Positions 20,101-28,600 of a DNA stretch of 64,000 nt are shown one piece after another. The notes under the pieces are model-generated. The model saw only the letters and a program-made list of their open reading frames with translations. It did not search any database and was not told where the DNA came from. The stretch lies in the NCBI GenBank assembly GCA_964017125.1, contig OZ024915.1, positions 72,422,032-72,486,031 on the forward strand. The letters run 5' to 3'. Position 1 is the stretch's first letter. Every line of letters starts with the position of its first letter. Source of the stretch: Flabesymbios commensalis (Eukaryota; Annelida; Polychaeta; Terebellida; Flabelligeridae). Position numbers and translations under genes: made by a program.

Positions 20101-22521
20101 ATGGTTCGTGATGGAGTGACTCATTCACATACCTTGGTGAGGACACTATGGTTCGTGATGAAGTGACTCATTAACATACCTTGGTGAGGACACTATGGTT
20201 CGTGATGGAGTGACTCATTCACATACCTTGGTGGCGACACTATGGTTCGTGATGGAGTGACTCATTCACATACCTTGGTGAGGACACTATGGTTCGTGAT
20301 GAAGTGACTCATTAACATACCTTGGTGAGGACACTATGGTTCGTGATGGAGTGACTCATTCACATACCTTGGTGAGGACACTATGGTTCGTGATGGAGTG
20401 ACTCATTCACATACCTTGGTGAGGACACTGTGGTTCGTGATTGAGTGACTCATTCACATACCTTGGTGAGGACACTATGGTTCGTGATGGAGTGACTCAT
20501 TCACATACCTTGGTGGTGACACTATGGTTCGTGATGGAGTGACTCATTCACATACCTTGGTGGGGACACTGTGGTTCGTGATGGAGTGACTCATTCACAT
20601 ACCTTGGTGAGGACACTGTGGTTCGTGATGGAGTGACTCATTCACATACCTTGGTGGAGACACTATGGTTCGTGATGGAGTGACTCATTCACATACCTTG
20701 GTGAGGACACTATGGTTCGTGATGAAGTGACTCATTCACATACCTTGGTGGGGACACTATGGTTCGTGATCCGTTCCTATGATTGACCATACAGACGGCC
20801 AGGGGACAGTGGCACCCCTGGTGAATGACACAGTGATCAGTGGAGACGCCATGTTTGGCCATATCCGCCTGCAGGAAGCTGCGAAAACACAAATAAAATG
20901 TATGTGAATATGGTCAAGGGAACAAATAAATAAATTCGTAGAAGTACTCAAGCAATTCACACGGAAGTAGTTAATCAGTTAATCAGTCTATAATTACGTT
21001 GACTGTTTGACTTTTTGTAGACTGATTGATTGATTGATTGATTGATTCATAGATTTATTGATTGATTCAAAAATTGATTGATCGACTTACTGTAACTCGT
21101 GAGAGTCAGACATGGTGCCCATGAATTCACACTCTGCTCCAAGCATTGACAGCACCGTACATGTGTTGGAAGCGTTGCCACCGCGTTGCCACTGCTGAGA
21201 CATACATCTGTGACAAAAAACTAAAATGTCATATTTTGTTTTTGTCTTCTTATATATGCATGTTTCAGTTGCTCATATATTTTCTTAAATATTTTCTCCG
21301 GGAATGTTTAGCATTTGTATAATACTACATTTTAGAATAGTTCCATTTTTGAAAATATTTGTAGCACGCCATAATGCAGCAGCAAATCCTGAGGTAGCGG
21401 ATGGAGATTGATTTTCACGACACTATTAGTGCTCATGCACGTTATGTGGCTGATGTGGTACTTACACAACATATTTTTAAATATGCAAAACCAACAGGAA
21501 AAAATGGGGTATCTAAAGTACTAAGGAAAATGTTTAAAAAAACATAGTCGTGGTTTATAAGCACATTAGATTGCCAGCCAGTCGCCAGAAGCTGCAAAAT
21601 GTAATTATTAAAAAAATAATGTAGACAAAAATGTTTGGAGCGGTTTTAAGAAAGGGATCAAGCGAATTAATTTATTACTAAATGTGTATGAAAAGTAAAA
21701 TTAACAATATATCACCCTTATCGCTATACAAACAATAATATGTGATCATAATGGTAGCGAAAATGATGTTTATGTTCCCAAGATTCATGTAGAAAGTGGT
21801 TAACCACCATCTGAGCCGAATCACCCCCTCCCCCCATGATCAAAATCTGCTGAAGGCAGATTAAAACGTCGCAATCGTTTCACACAAGTTCAAAAGTGAG
21901 TAAAATGTATCCAATTTCTATGTGATCATGGTGTTAAAAAGGTCTTAATATGTTTTTCAATCCAAGTGATAATAATTATTCTGTAATATATTTCCCAGTA
22001 AACACAAAAATTTCTATAAATGAACATTTTTACAACGCTGGCCCAAGATCTTCGACGTTAGTGCAACATTGTACAAATGTTATACAAATGTTTTGTGTTT
22101 ACTGGGCTTGTATGTATTTATTATCACGATTAAATCTAGCTCCCGGCAAACACAAAACACTTGTATAACATTTATACAACGTCGGCCCAACGTCGACGTT
22201 GGACCAACATTGTACAAATGTTATAAAGTGCATGTTTTGTGTTTACTGTGTAGATATTGTTTGTAGTAGGGTGTTGTTACTTTTGATCGGTGTCCTCTGC
22301 GGGGTATAACATTTGGTCATAACATTTGTACAATATTGTTCCAACGTCTCCGACGTTGGTCCAACATTGTACAAATGTTTTGTGTTTACTGTGTAGATAT
22401 TGTTTGTAGTAGGCTTTTGTTACTTTTGATCGGTGTCCTCTGCAGGGTATCCATCCACCACACTGATCAGATCCAAGCACACCAGGCCCACACACATGAT
22501 CCTCTTCTCAGTACCCGGCAT
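7871..22521 (-). CDS. KHK: Ketohexokinase (fructokinase), seven coding exons
   Basis: Phosphorylates fructose at C1 with ATP, the first step of fructose use; a cytosolic PfkB/ribokinase-family enzyme. Coding exons on the minus strand: 22521-22424, 21207-21091, 20878-20744, 12885-12807, 11577-11454, 9646-9532, 8174-7871. The phases agree at all six junctions and give 323 codons (human enzyme 298; the extra length is mostly a C-terminal tail). Visible family marks: [14 protein letters not shown] near residue 10, QRGGNASN at about 40-47, NGSRTIV, WIHFEGR, and the PfkB signature DTLGAGDTF with catalytic Asp at about residue 264. The start is the ATG of [13 protein letters not shown], which matches the human start region; 23 nt of 5' UTR precede it in the same exon. 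One intron is GC-AG. The third intron is almost all minisatellite. No upstream non-coding exon or promoter could be fixed. Confidence 0.95.
8279..8526 (+). repeat. Family C element, full length, in KHK intron
   Basis: Starts AACCCTTTAAGTCCTC and ends CTTGAAAGGGTTA, with GATGCATTAAAGCATC at about 8298 and the central stem at about 8445-8490. Directly followed by the nested SINEs. Confidence 0.75.
8560..9202 (+). mobile_element. Dimeric tRNA-like SINE split by a second SINE
   Basis: The outer SINE runs 8560-8755 and resumes at about 9071-9202. Its target-site duplication TTCGCCATTTTTGA is at 8546-8559 and 9203-9216. The left part holds the first tRNA-like module and most of the second; the right part holds the 3' body and the (CATTT) tail. 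Confidence 0.88.
8756..9070 (-). mobile_element. Dimeric tRNA-like SINE inserted into another copy
   Basis: Opposite orientation to its host. Its duplication TCGAATTTCGAA (8744-8755 and 9071-9082) comes from the box B region of the outer SINE. The two copies are very alike, so both insertions are recent. The opposed copies give an extended inverted repeat inside the KHK intron. Confidence 0.88.
9532..9646 (-). CDS. KHK: KHK coding exon 6
   Basis: Acceptor GCTGTTTCAG, donor AAAGG|GTAAAT. Encodes [20 protein letters not shown] and the following helix to VKKIKKG. The YVFVGKD segment aligns with human VVFVSKD. A 67 bp minisatellite starts 32 nt upstream of the acceptor. Confidence 0.93.
9679..10342. 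repeat. 67 bp minisatellite, about ten copies, in KHK intron
   Basis: Unit runs CTTTTCAATAACAACACG ... GAACTGTTTTGTTCAGAC ... TGTTACACA. Starts at 9679, 9746 and 9813 show an exact 67 bp period. GAACTGTTTTGTTC in each unit is a short inverted repeat. Unlike the array in the third intron, the unit contains no exon sequence. Confidence 0.95.
10392..10486. repeat. Family D palindrome
   Basis: Family D starts AACCCTTNCAGCGCGGGG and folds on itself through repeats of GACGTCAGAATCTGAC. Longer copies continue with a block that mentions CCATAACATAGGTATTCAAA and end AGCGCTNTAAGGGTT. Here arms of about 45 bp meet near 10438 almost perfectly; the longer body, partly decayed, continues to about 10600. 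Confidence 0.8.
10715..10815. repeat. Hairpin with about 45 bp arms
   Basis: GGAGCTATTTGTAGAT ... TTGCGCAAATATGCCT pairs with the inverse on the other side of a short loop near 10765. No second copy noticed. Confidence 0.75.
10905..11095. repeat. Element with CTACATTCTTAG hairpin
   Basis: The left part (TATAATCAGTCAGGTG) and the hairpin TCTACATTCTTAGCTGTG with its complement after CCTTCGTCCTCGG recur at 50543-50745. Dispersed snap-back element, intronic here. Confidence 0.65.
11106..11424. mobile_element. Inverted-repeat element, GGGACGCACCA ends
   Basis: Ends are GACGCACCATTTGATATC and its inverse GATATCTAATGGTGCGTC, each with a long G or C tract inside (11131-11141 and about 11386-11397). 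The interior is A-rich and non-coding. Its right end is about 30 nt from the donor of KHK exon 5. Confidence 0.75.
11454..11577 (-). CDS. KHK: KHK coding exon 5
   Basis: Acceptor TTGCTACAG, donor CATCG|GTGTGT. Encodes [19 protein letters not shown] through to [11 protein letters not shown]. The donor was chosen among nearby GTs because only this one gives the phase required by the next exon and aligns KTRRDID with human KPREELF without a gap. Confidence 0.92.
11943..12015. repeat. Family F palindromic element, partial
   Basis: Arms GACCCATTGATGCTGGG and CCCAGCATTGAGTC around GACGCTGGCCC. The rest of this intron, 12016-12800, shows nothing I can identify. Confidence 0.5.
12807..12885 (-). CDS. 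KHK: KHK coding exon 4, ending at a GC donor
   Basis: Acceptor TGTGTTTCAG; encodes [20 protein letters not shown] then SWIHFE. It ends GAG|GCTAGT, a GC-type 5' splice site. The nearest GT downstream (GCTA|GTGAAA) would add 4 nt and break the frame, whereas GC use gives a phase-0 junction and WIHFE-GR, as in human WIHIEGR. Confidence 0.9.
12921..20770 (-). repeat. Giant minisatellite built from a KHK exon end and 5' splice site
   Basis: About 160 tandem units of 47 or 49 bp. On the transcribed (minus) strand each unit holds ATCACGAACCATAGTG, then CCCCACCAAG|GTACGT, then a linker ending in CACTCCATCACG. The first 27 nt are the last 27 nt of KHK coding exon 3 (20744-20770), so the exon itself is the terminal unit. 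Linkers differ by zone: GTATGTGAATGAGTCACT next to the exon (about 18.7-20.7 kb), and GTACGTGAAACACTCACT or GTACGTTACCAACACTCA further away. There are larger internal duplications (1297 bp offset around 13.5/14.9 kb; 242 bp around 15.3/15.5 kb). Short open frames here are by-products of the unit, not genes. Confidence 0.97.
20744..20878 (-). CDS. KHK: KHK coding exon 3, source of the intron array
   Basis: Acceptor TGTTTTCGCAG, donor CCAAG|GTATGT. Encodes [20 protein letters not shown] then a Cys-rich stretch and [21 protein letters not shown] aligns with human NGNRTIV. In mammals the matching region is exon 3, the mutually exclusive 3A/3C exon that distinguishes KHK-A from KHK-C. The SPPR codons and the donor are exactly what is multiplied in the neighbouring intron. 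Confidence 0.93.
21091..21207 (-). CDS. KHK: KHK coding exon 2
   Basis: Acceptor TTTGTCACAG, donor TTACA|GTAAGT. Encodes [20 protein letters not shown] and the following [25 protein letters not shown] is the sugar-binding GGN motif of the ribokinase fold and is identical to human. Confidence 0.95.
21208..22005 (-). other. KHK intron, mostly anonymous
   Basis: AT-rich sequence. A few GATT repeats are at 21020-21080 in the next intron. No coding signal or clear element before the family F cluster begins at about 22010. Confidence 0.4.
22010..22400. repeat. Cluster of three family F palindromes
   Basis: Copies of the ACAAATGTTTTGTGTTTACTGGG-ended subtype lie at about 22010-22105, 22142-22250 and 22310-22395, in KHK intron 1. 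The third is part of a longer unit that also contains a copied piece of KHK exon 1. Confidence 0.7.
22277..22306 (-). pseudogene. Copied 3' end of KHK exon 1 with donor (downstream copy)
   Basis: CCCCGCAGAGGACACCGATC then AAAAGTAACA, matching the last part of KHK exon 1 and its donor. It sits about 120 bp downstream of the real donor. Similar copies lie upstream at 22661-22690 and 22797-22846. Confidence 0.8.
22424..22521 (-). CDS. KHK: KHK coding exon 1 (start codon)
   Basis: Encodes [20 protein letters not shown] then [12 protein letters not shown]; aligns with human MEEKQILCVGLVVLDVIS from the first residues. Donor CAAAA|GTAACA. The exon continues upstream as 5' UTR to an acceptor at 22545. 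Confidence 0.93.
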
Positions 22522-22544
22522 CACCAAGCCTTGCCCCGCCACGC
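22522..22544 (-). other. KHK: KHK 5' UTR part of exon 1
   Basis: Twenty-three untranslated nucleotides between the acceptor (TTTTTTCAG) and the ATG. The acceptor implies at least one further upstream non-coding exon, which I could not locate. Confidence 0.6.
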
Positions 22545-22660
22545 CTGAAAAAACAGAACAACAGCAAACGGTAACGTACATAATAGGGAAAACACAACAC
22601 AAAATCTGATATTGTTTTGTGTTCACTGAGTAAATATTGTTTGTAGGAGGGTGTTGTTAC

Positions 22661-22846
22661 TTTTGATCGGTGTCCTCTGCGGGGTATAACATTTGGTCAT
22701 AACATTTGTACAATATTGTTCCAACGTCTTCGACGTTGGTCCAACATTGTACAAATGTTTTGTGTTTACTGTGTAGATATTGTTTGTAGTAGGGTGTTGT
22801 TACTTTTGATCGGTGTCCTCTGCGGGGTATCCGTCCACCACGCCAG
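22661..22846 (-). pseudogene. Two upstream copies of the KHK exon 1 end and donor
   Basis: Copies at 22661-22690 and 22797-22846. The second is the longest and reads [13 protein letters not shown] before AAAAGTAACA. Each is followed on the minus strand by the same intron stretch (CACCCTCCTACAAACAATAT type) and a family F palindrome, giving a repeating unit of about 140 bp. They lack the rest of the exon. Confidence 0.8.
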
Positions 22847-22859
22847 TAGAGCAGTAAAT

Positions 22860-23178
22860 GAAATGAAATGAAATGAATCGGGCTTTAGGCCACTTTTTTG
22901 CACATATAGGCTAAATTTGGCCAGGAAAACCTCCTGCGTATGGTGAGATGAGTGAGATAACACTGCCCTCCATACACAGGATTCGAAATTAGAGCCTTGG
23001 CGGTCTGAGGCCGAGCACGTTACCTCTCGGTCACGGAGGTTCCCCACAATACTGAGTTTTACGAGTGGATGGGGAAGGAACATTTTGGTTTCTTTCAAAC
23101 CGCCGAGACGGGGGAACGAACCCTGAACTCTAGTGTGAAAGGCAGCGGTGCTAACCACTACCCCAGGGCCCCGGCCCT
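22860..23178 (-). mobile_element. Dimeric tRNA-like SINE, somewhat diverged
   Basis: Target-site duplication GTAGAGCAGTAAAT at 22846-22859 and 23179-23192. It carries more base changes than the copies at 2039 and 8560, so it is older. It landed at the edge of a copied KHK exon fragment. Confidence 0.88.
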
Positions 23179-23209
23179 GTAGAGCAGTAAATAACCCCCC
23201 AGTAATCAT

Positions 23210-23312
23210 GGTAAACACAACATTTGTATACAATTTGTACAATATTGGACCAACGTCGAAGACGTTGGGCCGACGTTGTACAAATGTTATACAAATGTTT
23301 AGTGTTTACTGG
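23210..23312. repeat. Family F palindromic element
   Basis: ACACAACATTTGTATACAAT on the left and its near complement ending TTTAGTGTTTACTGGG on the right, centre GACCAACGTCGAAGACGTTG. Confidence 0.7.
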
Positions 23313-23317
23313 GTTAG

Positions 23318-23700
23318 GGACGCACCACTAGGTATCGGGGGGGGGGGGTGGGTTTAACAAAAATATAATAAAAAAATTGTCACCAAAATCGCAATAAAAA
23401 TGTGTAGGGTGGGTGGGTTTAACAAAAATATAAAAAATAAAAATTGTCACCAAAAACGCCACAAAAAATGTGGGCAGGAAAAATTTTGTTGTCGAAATCG
23501 ACGAATAATATATCGACCAGAAAAAAGAGCAAATGGTAACGTACATAATAGAGAAGGCATAAGACAAAATCTGTTACTTCCGTTCTTCAACAACACATTA
23601 AAAAAATTGTCGGACGATCATCACCAATCAAGGCGGCAAAGAAAAAAATGCAATCAACAAGAAAGGCCCCCCCCCAGATATCAAATGGTGTGTCCCTTAC
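23318..23700. mobile_element. Inverted-repeat element, GGGACGCACCA ends
   Basis: Begins AGGGACGCACCACTAGGTAT followed by a G13 tract; ends CCCAGATATCAAATGGTGTG then TCCC. The internal TTTAACAAAAATAT segment is duplicated at about 23350 and 23418. Confidence 0.7.
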
Positions 23701-24780
23701 AAAGTTGTTTGGTCTAGCATGGCTGGATTATAGTACATGTGAATGTTGGCAGGATGGAATTTTAAAGCCTTGTCCTGCCTTCAGTGATTCATCAGTTTAC
23801 ACTTGCAGGTGAAAGGGGCAGGTTCAGACACTGATATCTTTGCTTGGGTTTGCAATTAATAGTCACCAGGGGGAGTTGGTGGTAATTTACCAACCACAGA
23901 CCAGGAAAAATGTGAAATTGTCAGATGCATGGCTGCTGAACTCGAGGCGCCAAACCCCAGACAGTGGCGAATATCATGCTTAATGAGATATTCTTGAAGC
24001 CAACCATCCTACCAGTACGAAGAGATATATTATCATATGGCCATGCTGGATCAGATAATTAATAACGAATAATTACAGCCTGTTTAACTTGTTTAAAGTT
24101 CTGTGTCACAATTATGCATGTAAGATATGATTATCATCTGCTACATGCCTCCTCATTGGAAATGCTGGATAATAGGACACACTTATGAATATATTCATAA
24201 TTGAACACTTTAAGGCAGTCAATCAGGCAGGGCAATGCCAAGTCTCAGCCTTCGGTGGCGCAGCCAATAAAGTGACACAAAACAAAAATAAATTGCAAAA
24301 CAGTATTGATAAATAGAAACATAAATATGTGCATAAACGTAATGTTTTAGTTAGACCTACCTTAATCGGAGAAGGGACTGCACAATTCCATGTATATAAC
24401 ACCTGTACAAATAAACGAGCGAGATAATTCAATATTTATAGACGTGTATAAATTAGGCCTAGTATGGATTATCCCAGGTCTTATTTTATAATGTAGTACA
24501 CCAACACCCAGTGTACATAGAGGCTTAATAATATGCGTTACTGTCAGCATGGTCAGTGCACCTTCGCCTTTGTGTAGTCAACTGGGTATAGAAATGGAGG
24601 TGAAGGTCATTATATTATCACATATGGCCCTGTCATGCAGGATATCTGTCCATATCGTCCAACGCTGAACCGTTGTTGGAACAATGGTTCAAGCTCACAG
24701 CAAACACGAGTCAACATTTAAACAACATTGGATCAACGACTTGAACTTGGGTGAGCTCGTATAATAATACAGGCGTAAGC
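23701..24780. other. Intergenic DNA without recognised content
   Basis: No exon-like match, no clear repeat apart from family F half-arms near 24690-24740. Confidence 0.4.
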
Positions 24781-24784
24781 TAAC

Positions 24785-24857
24785 CCTCTCAGTGCGGGGA
24801 CCTTAAGGCCTTAAAACTTATGCTATAATTTAGACGATCCTCGCGCTGAAAGGGTTA
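24785..24857. repeat. Family D palindrome, small
   Basis: AACCCTCTCAGTGCGGGGAC and its inverse ending CGCGCTGAAAGGGTTA, with a shortened centre. Confidence 0.6.
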
Positions 24858-25018
24858 AAGCATTGTTGGGTCAATTCTGTGAAACGCAGTGACGTCACTC
24901 GGTGAAAATAAGGTTATATAATACCCCCTCCCCCATACTTCATTGTATCAGACAGCTCGGTGAAAACAAAGGAGGTCATGGTCATTGAGTTTCACAGAAT
25001 ATTTCAAGGTACAGTCAG

Positions 25019-25290
25019 CATGAGACGCTGATCCAATGTTGTTTTATTGTTGGTCCGACGTCTGCGACGCCGGACCAACATTAAAACAACATTGGATCAA
25101 CGTCTCGAGTTTGGTGGGTGTACTATATGGTAATACAGATGTATGTTAAGTACGGGACCATTAACATACTGTACAATTCCTTATACCATGTATACACAGC
25201 GACACAGTAGACACGCGACGTTGACCCAATGTTGATTTAATGTTGGCCTATCGTCTGCGACGCTGGCCCACCATCAACCCCACATTAGAC
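25019..25290. repeat. Two family F palindromes
   Basis: Copies at about 25019-25112 (GAGACGCTGATCCAATG to CATTGGATCAACGTCTC) and 25213-25290 (GACGTTGACCCAATG type). Both are the GAGACGTTGACC subtype. Confidence 0.65.
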
Positions 25291-25414
25291 GACCAACATG
25301 TTGTAAACTATTGACCTGTAGTAACAGTAATAATAGTTTCAGAAGGCAGTTGAATTATTTGAGTTGAGCAGTGTGTTATATTAGCTGAATGCATAACGGA
25401 AAAAAGTTATTATT

Positions 25415-25889
25415 AAAGGGACTGGCCCAAGCTAAAATTATCAAAAAATCGGTGATTTTATTTTGGCTTCTTAATATAACGATATGATGTAAACATGGCC
25501 AAAGACTAGAACTCCAAAAGTTTTTTCATTTTTATGCTGCGCATTCACCAGTTAGGCTAGATATAGAGACTAAATTCCTGATTTCTAATTATTGACAACC
25601 ATGTCAAAAATTAGAAATACGCGTATTTCGTCTCTATATCTAGTCTAACAGTTAGGCTAGATATAGAGACTAAATTCCTGATTTCTAATTATTGACAACC
25701 ATGTCAAAAATTAGAAATACGCGTATTTCGTCTCTATATCTAGTCTAACAGGTGAATGCGCAGCAGAAAAATTAAAAAAAACTTTTGCAGTTCTAGTCTA
25801 TGAACATGTTTACATGATATGGTCATATTTGGAAGCCAAAATAAAATCACCGATTTTTTGATGATTTCAACCTGGGCCAGTCCCTTTAA
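25415..25889. repeat. Family E foldback element with duplicated core
   Basis: Family E starts AAAGGGACTGGCCC and ends GGGCCAGTCCCTTT, with long complementary arms (AAAATCGGTGATTTTATTTT; CTGCGCATTCACC) around a hairpin. In this copy the 100 bp hairpin core (GTTAGGCTAG ... TAGTCTAACA) is present twice in tandem, 25551-25650 and 25651-25750, identical by eye. Confidence 0.88.
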
Positions 25890-27095
25890 ACCAGTGTATT
25901 TTTGTATTAAGTTGGGCCAACGTTGGGTCAGCAATGCCAGGGTTGAACGCATTGGGCCGGCGTTATGCCAGCGTTGCCACTAGGACAGGTGCGAACATAT
26001 CTCGTTATGGCAGTGATAAATAAGAATGTTCTGCCAAACAGACATTTGTGGATCCAGGGCACGGTTGGAAGGCCATGAACAAGGTCTACAACGTGTCGTC
26101 GGAAGCTACAAGTCTGCCCACTAATAATACAGATATTATGTAATACTTATTATATCATTGGGTAGCAGGAGTAGTAATTAAATTCAAATAAAAGGGTCGA
26201 TAGTAGTCATGCAAACATATCTCTGAGACCCCACCTTTAGAAGTAAAAAGGTGGCAGAGATGATTGTGAGCAGCTAGACCAAACAATGCTGTTCTGGAGT
26301 ACGCCCACTGTCTACGGCGTTGGACCAACATTAGTCTAGCAATGGCTCAAAGTTCCTTGTTAGCTGAGTTACTTGTGTGAACAAGGCTAGACGATGGCAT
26401 AGTTACTCTATGTTACACTCAGAGAAGTCTGCCAGTGCGCAGGCGCAGAATTTATAACATAGAGACAGCCAGAGACGTAGAGCGAGAGAGCTCTGAGAGA
26501 GATGCGCGAACCACCATAGAGTAAGGACTGACTATTGACTGTGAGCATGTTATGACCATGATGTAAGTGTATCAATAAAGAGGTGAGAAGATGATCCTGG
26601 CCATGAGACCCAGCACAAGAGCTCGTTGTCATTACATACAAGCCCGTTATTAAATCCAACTATACTGGTGAATCTGGAATGCGTTAGATTGTTAAATCCG
26701 TGGACTTTTAATTGAACTCGCAGTCCAAGGATTTTTCATTGGCTTGGTTGCCAGGATTTTTCAATGTGTTAGTTGAGAACATGATAAATTAGACTCAATC
26801 GACTGGCGGTCATCAGGAATAACTACGTGCTAGGCCTACTTGTTGACACACTACATTAATCCAGCACTGTCTACGAATCAAAATAATGTTGGGCCAACAT
26901 TGAAATGACTTTGGGTTAACGCCGTGTGTGCTGAGGTGAGAGTTTATGTGACCCTGCTGCTACAGGATATTAAGAGGTCATGACCTTTGACCTTAATGAG
27001 ACACGCGGGATAGCGGGAAACCACTTTAAAGGCATTATTTTTTACAATGATAAACTCGTGATTATGTCTTTATTAAATTTTATTATTCTTTTAGT
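25890..27095. other. Intergenic DNA, degraded family F arms only
   Basis: Fragments such as GTTGGGCCAACGTTGGGTC (25913) and others near 26310 and 26885 are half-arms of family F. Nothing else recognised. Confidence 0.4.
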
Positions 27096-27103
27096 GCAGA
27101 TAT

Positions 27104-27365
27104 CGACGTCAGAATGTGACGGTCAGATTCTGACGTCCAAAAACGTCAGATTCTGACTTCGATAGACGCCAGAATCTGACGTATATAGACGTCAGATTCT
27201 GACGTCCATAGACGTCAGATTCTGACTTCTAGCCTATAGACGGTCAGATTCTGACGTCCATAGACGTCAGATTCTGACTTCGATAGACGCCAGATTCTGA
27301 CGTCTATAGACGCCAGATTCTGACGTCTATGGACGCCAGATTCAGATTCTGACGTCTATAGACTG
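27104..27365. repeat. Family D with an expanded GACGTCAGATTCTGAC core
   Basis: About a dozen self-complementary units of the type GACGTCAGATTCTGACGTCT in tandem, between an eroded left end and GCGCTGGAAGGGTTGA on the right (to about 27386). Other family D copies carry only two or three units. Confidence 0.85.
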
Positions 27366-27413
27366 TCACCGCGCTGGAAGGGTTGATGTTACGTATGTGT
27401 CCCAGCTAACACT

Positions 27414-27512
27414 ATATACGTCTATACAGCGTTGGTTTAATGCTGGGCCGGCGTTGCAGACGGTGGACCAGCATTTAACCAGCACTGTATAAACGCGTTG
27501 GGTGATGTGTAG
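27414..27512. repeat. Family F palindromic element
   Basis: CCAGCTAACACTATATACG and its inverse ending TGGGTGATGTGT, inner arms ATGCTGGGCCGGCGTTG and CCAGCATTTAACC. The following 27513-28185 shows only AT-rich anonymous sequence. Confidence 0.6.
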
Positions 27513-28189
27513 GACCTATTTTATTTACCATAATTTACTATCGATAAAAATGGCCCTGTTGATTATTTACGGATGTTTATATTATTATGGGTGAAACCTA
27601 AAAATTAAACTGCATTTTTTAATCACAGCCTAAATTGTCTTGAAATTATATAATCCCTCATGTGTACATACATATATTTATTTAATAGGCTTTATATACA
27701 CAAATATATACAGTATAATTGTACAAATATGCAAATGTAAATAAAATTGTGTACATTAGGATACAATTTTATATCCACTTGAACTCTAGTTAAAATGTAA
27801 AACATAATTTTAATATACATATCATATAAAATAGGCCATGCACCCCTATATGTTTCCAGCGCCAAAAAACACAAAATAGAAGTGGTTCTACCAGCTCACC
27901 TGGTATAACACCCTGTTATGAAAACACTACAGTGCATATATCGTCCACTATGATGAGGTAAAGATAATCAACACGTGAATATAGGCGCATGTAGAGACAT
28001 TTTCGGTGACGTCATTTCCAAGTAATTGCCAGCACCAGCGTTTAATACGCTTGACGGTCCATCTGTACTACTCCTCCCTGCATTGTACTGTTGTCCTTTG
28101 AGGTGGTCTGTACGCCAGTGAGCTGCATGCCACCGCTGCCTGCAGTGGCCATCGAGTGCATGCCTTCAAGCCAAGGCCATACGATTAAC

Positions 28190-28422
28190 CCTTATAGTGC
28201 GGGGGTCGACTTTAGACATCAGAATCTGACGTCTATATATCTGACGTCTAAAGTCGACCACCGCACTGGAAGAGTAAAAATATTTATAATGGCCGTAACG
28301 TTAGACCCATAACATAGGTATTCAATTGAAGCGGAAAGAGCTAACTATAGGGCATTTATGACGACTTCAAATTGAAAAAAATCCTTTGGTTTTGTATAGA
28401 TATATATTAGCGCTTTAAGGGT
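28190..28422. repeat. Family D element, full length
   Basis: Starts AACCCTTATAGTGCGGGGG and ends AGCGCTTTAAGGGTT, with the palindrome at 28200-28275 and the CCATAACATAGGTATTCAAT block at about 28309. Confidence 0.75.
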
Positions 28423-28429
28423 TCACCTA

Positions 28430-28600
28430 CCAATACTGGCTCAATGTTGGTCTAGCATACCGGACGTTGGGCCAACACTGAACCAACATTGGGTGGATGT
28501 CACACTTACTGCATGGTATACTAGGCAAACGCGACACGTTGACTCAAAGGTCTACGACGCTGGGCCAACATTGAACAACTTTTGGGTCAATGTTAAAGTT
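28430..28600. repeat. Two partial family F palindromes
   Basis: Arms near 28440-28495 and 28525-28590 (CAATGTTGGTCTAGC, GGGCCAACACTGAACC and similar). The following 28600-29360 has no recognisable content except a purine-rich stretch at 29000-29120. Confidence 0.5.

Noticed and set aside
12940-20740. CRISPR-like regularly spaced repeat
   Set aside because: Unit and spacer are both repeated, the unit is exon derived, and the genes around are spliced animal genes.
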